A stretch of 56,909 bases of DNA. Source: an uncultured Mucilaginibacter sp. (GTDB lineage: Bacteria; Bacteroidota; Bacteroidia; Sphingobacteriales; Sphingobacteriaceae). The notes under the pieces were generated by a model, which was not told where the DNA came from, did not search any database, and saw nothing but the letters and a program-made list of their open reading frames with translations. A program made the translations under genes and the position numbers. Shown one piece after another: positions 56,901 to 56,909 of the stretch. Every line of letters begins with the position of its first letter. Position 1 is the stretch's first letter. The stretch is from positions 1 through 56,909 of the forward strand of contig NZ_CALMAT010000174.1 of the NCBI RefSeq assembly GCF_937859865.1, in the 5' to 3' direction.

Positions 56901-56909
56901 TGTTTTAAC

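Noticed and set aside
1-56909. tRNA or rRNA genes
   Set aside because: No cloverleaf or rRNA-like sequence was noticed; a covariance-model scan was not possible.

Overview
The window reads as chromosome of a Bacteroidota bacterium, most likely Sphingobacteriaceae (Pedobacter/Mucilaginibacter-like). The reasons are a SusC/SusD pair, TAnnTTTG-type -7 promoter elements, the futalosine menaquinone enzyme MqnC, type B L31, clusters of TIM-barrel and Gfo/Idh/MocA proteins with export signals, and AT-rich spacers between moderately GC-rich genes. All functions are read from the sequence; no database search was run.

Layout. 1-4.1 kb is a scarred accessory zone: an intact IS5-family element with 17-bp inverted ends, an XRE regulator pseudogene, an AAA/DUF4143 ATPase and a dead IS3-family remnant. 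4.1-14.6 kb holds a SusC/SusD transporter pair, a DUF892 ferritin-like protein, an exported GH3 glycosidase and an exported MetX-like hydrolase. 14.7-25.2 kb is a mixed stretch: SDR oxidoreductase, DUF1810, multi-PAS histidine kinase, YjbQ, a DUF3037/HipA-like pair, tandem YetF/DUF421 membrane proteins, a small SSB, a frameshifted response regulator and a NarL-type regulator. 25.3-40.2 kb is a run of 14 minus-strand genes that together look like a periplasmic 3-keto-glycoside pathway: GMC oxidoreductase, gluconate-2-dehydrogenase-subunit-3-like partner, cytochrome c, DUF1080 3-keto-disaccharide hydrolase/lyase, four TIM-barrel isomerase/hydratase-like proteins, two Gfo/Idh/MocA oxidoreductases, an MFS transporter, a redoxin, NIPSNAP and a PD40/TolB-like protein. 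40.4-56.9 kb is housekeeping: mnmA, topA, mqnC, two ferritin-like proteins, a GNAT-like protein, an XRE regulator, mpl-like, prmA, tpiA, a GlmU-like protein, rpmE2 and iscS-iscU-iscA.

The most striking thing here is not a gene. A short AT-rich motif occurs roughly 50-55 times on both strands. Its core is ATGCTTCTTTTA, or a second form ATACTGTTTTTA, usually followed by YC, a few variable bases and TATAAAAATTGG. It lies in most intergenic gaps from 4.3 kb to the right edge, often touches start or stop codons, and also lies inside several genes. Pairs of cores in inverted orientation build about 90-bp palindromes; at least three of these sit inside about 157-bp MITE-like elements whose outer ends (GGGCTTGTTTAAA type) resemble the ends of the IS5-family element at the left edge. 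The single copies, the copies inside genes and the two coupled sequence forms are not explained by simple MITE insertion. This is my main candidate for an undescribed system: a dispersed protein-binding, uptake, nucleoid or RNA-level signal, or a very old mobile repeat family.
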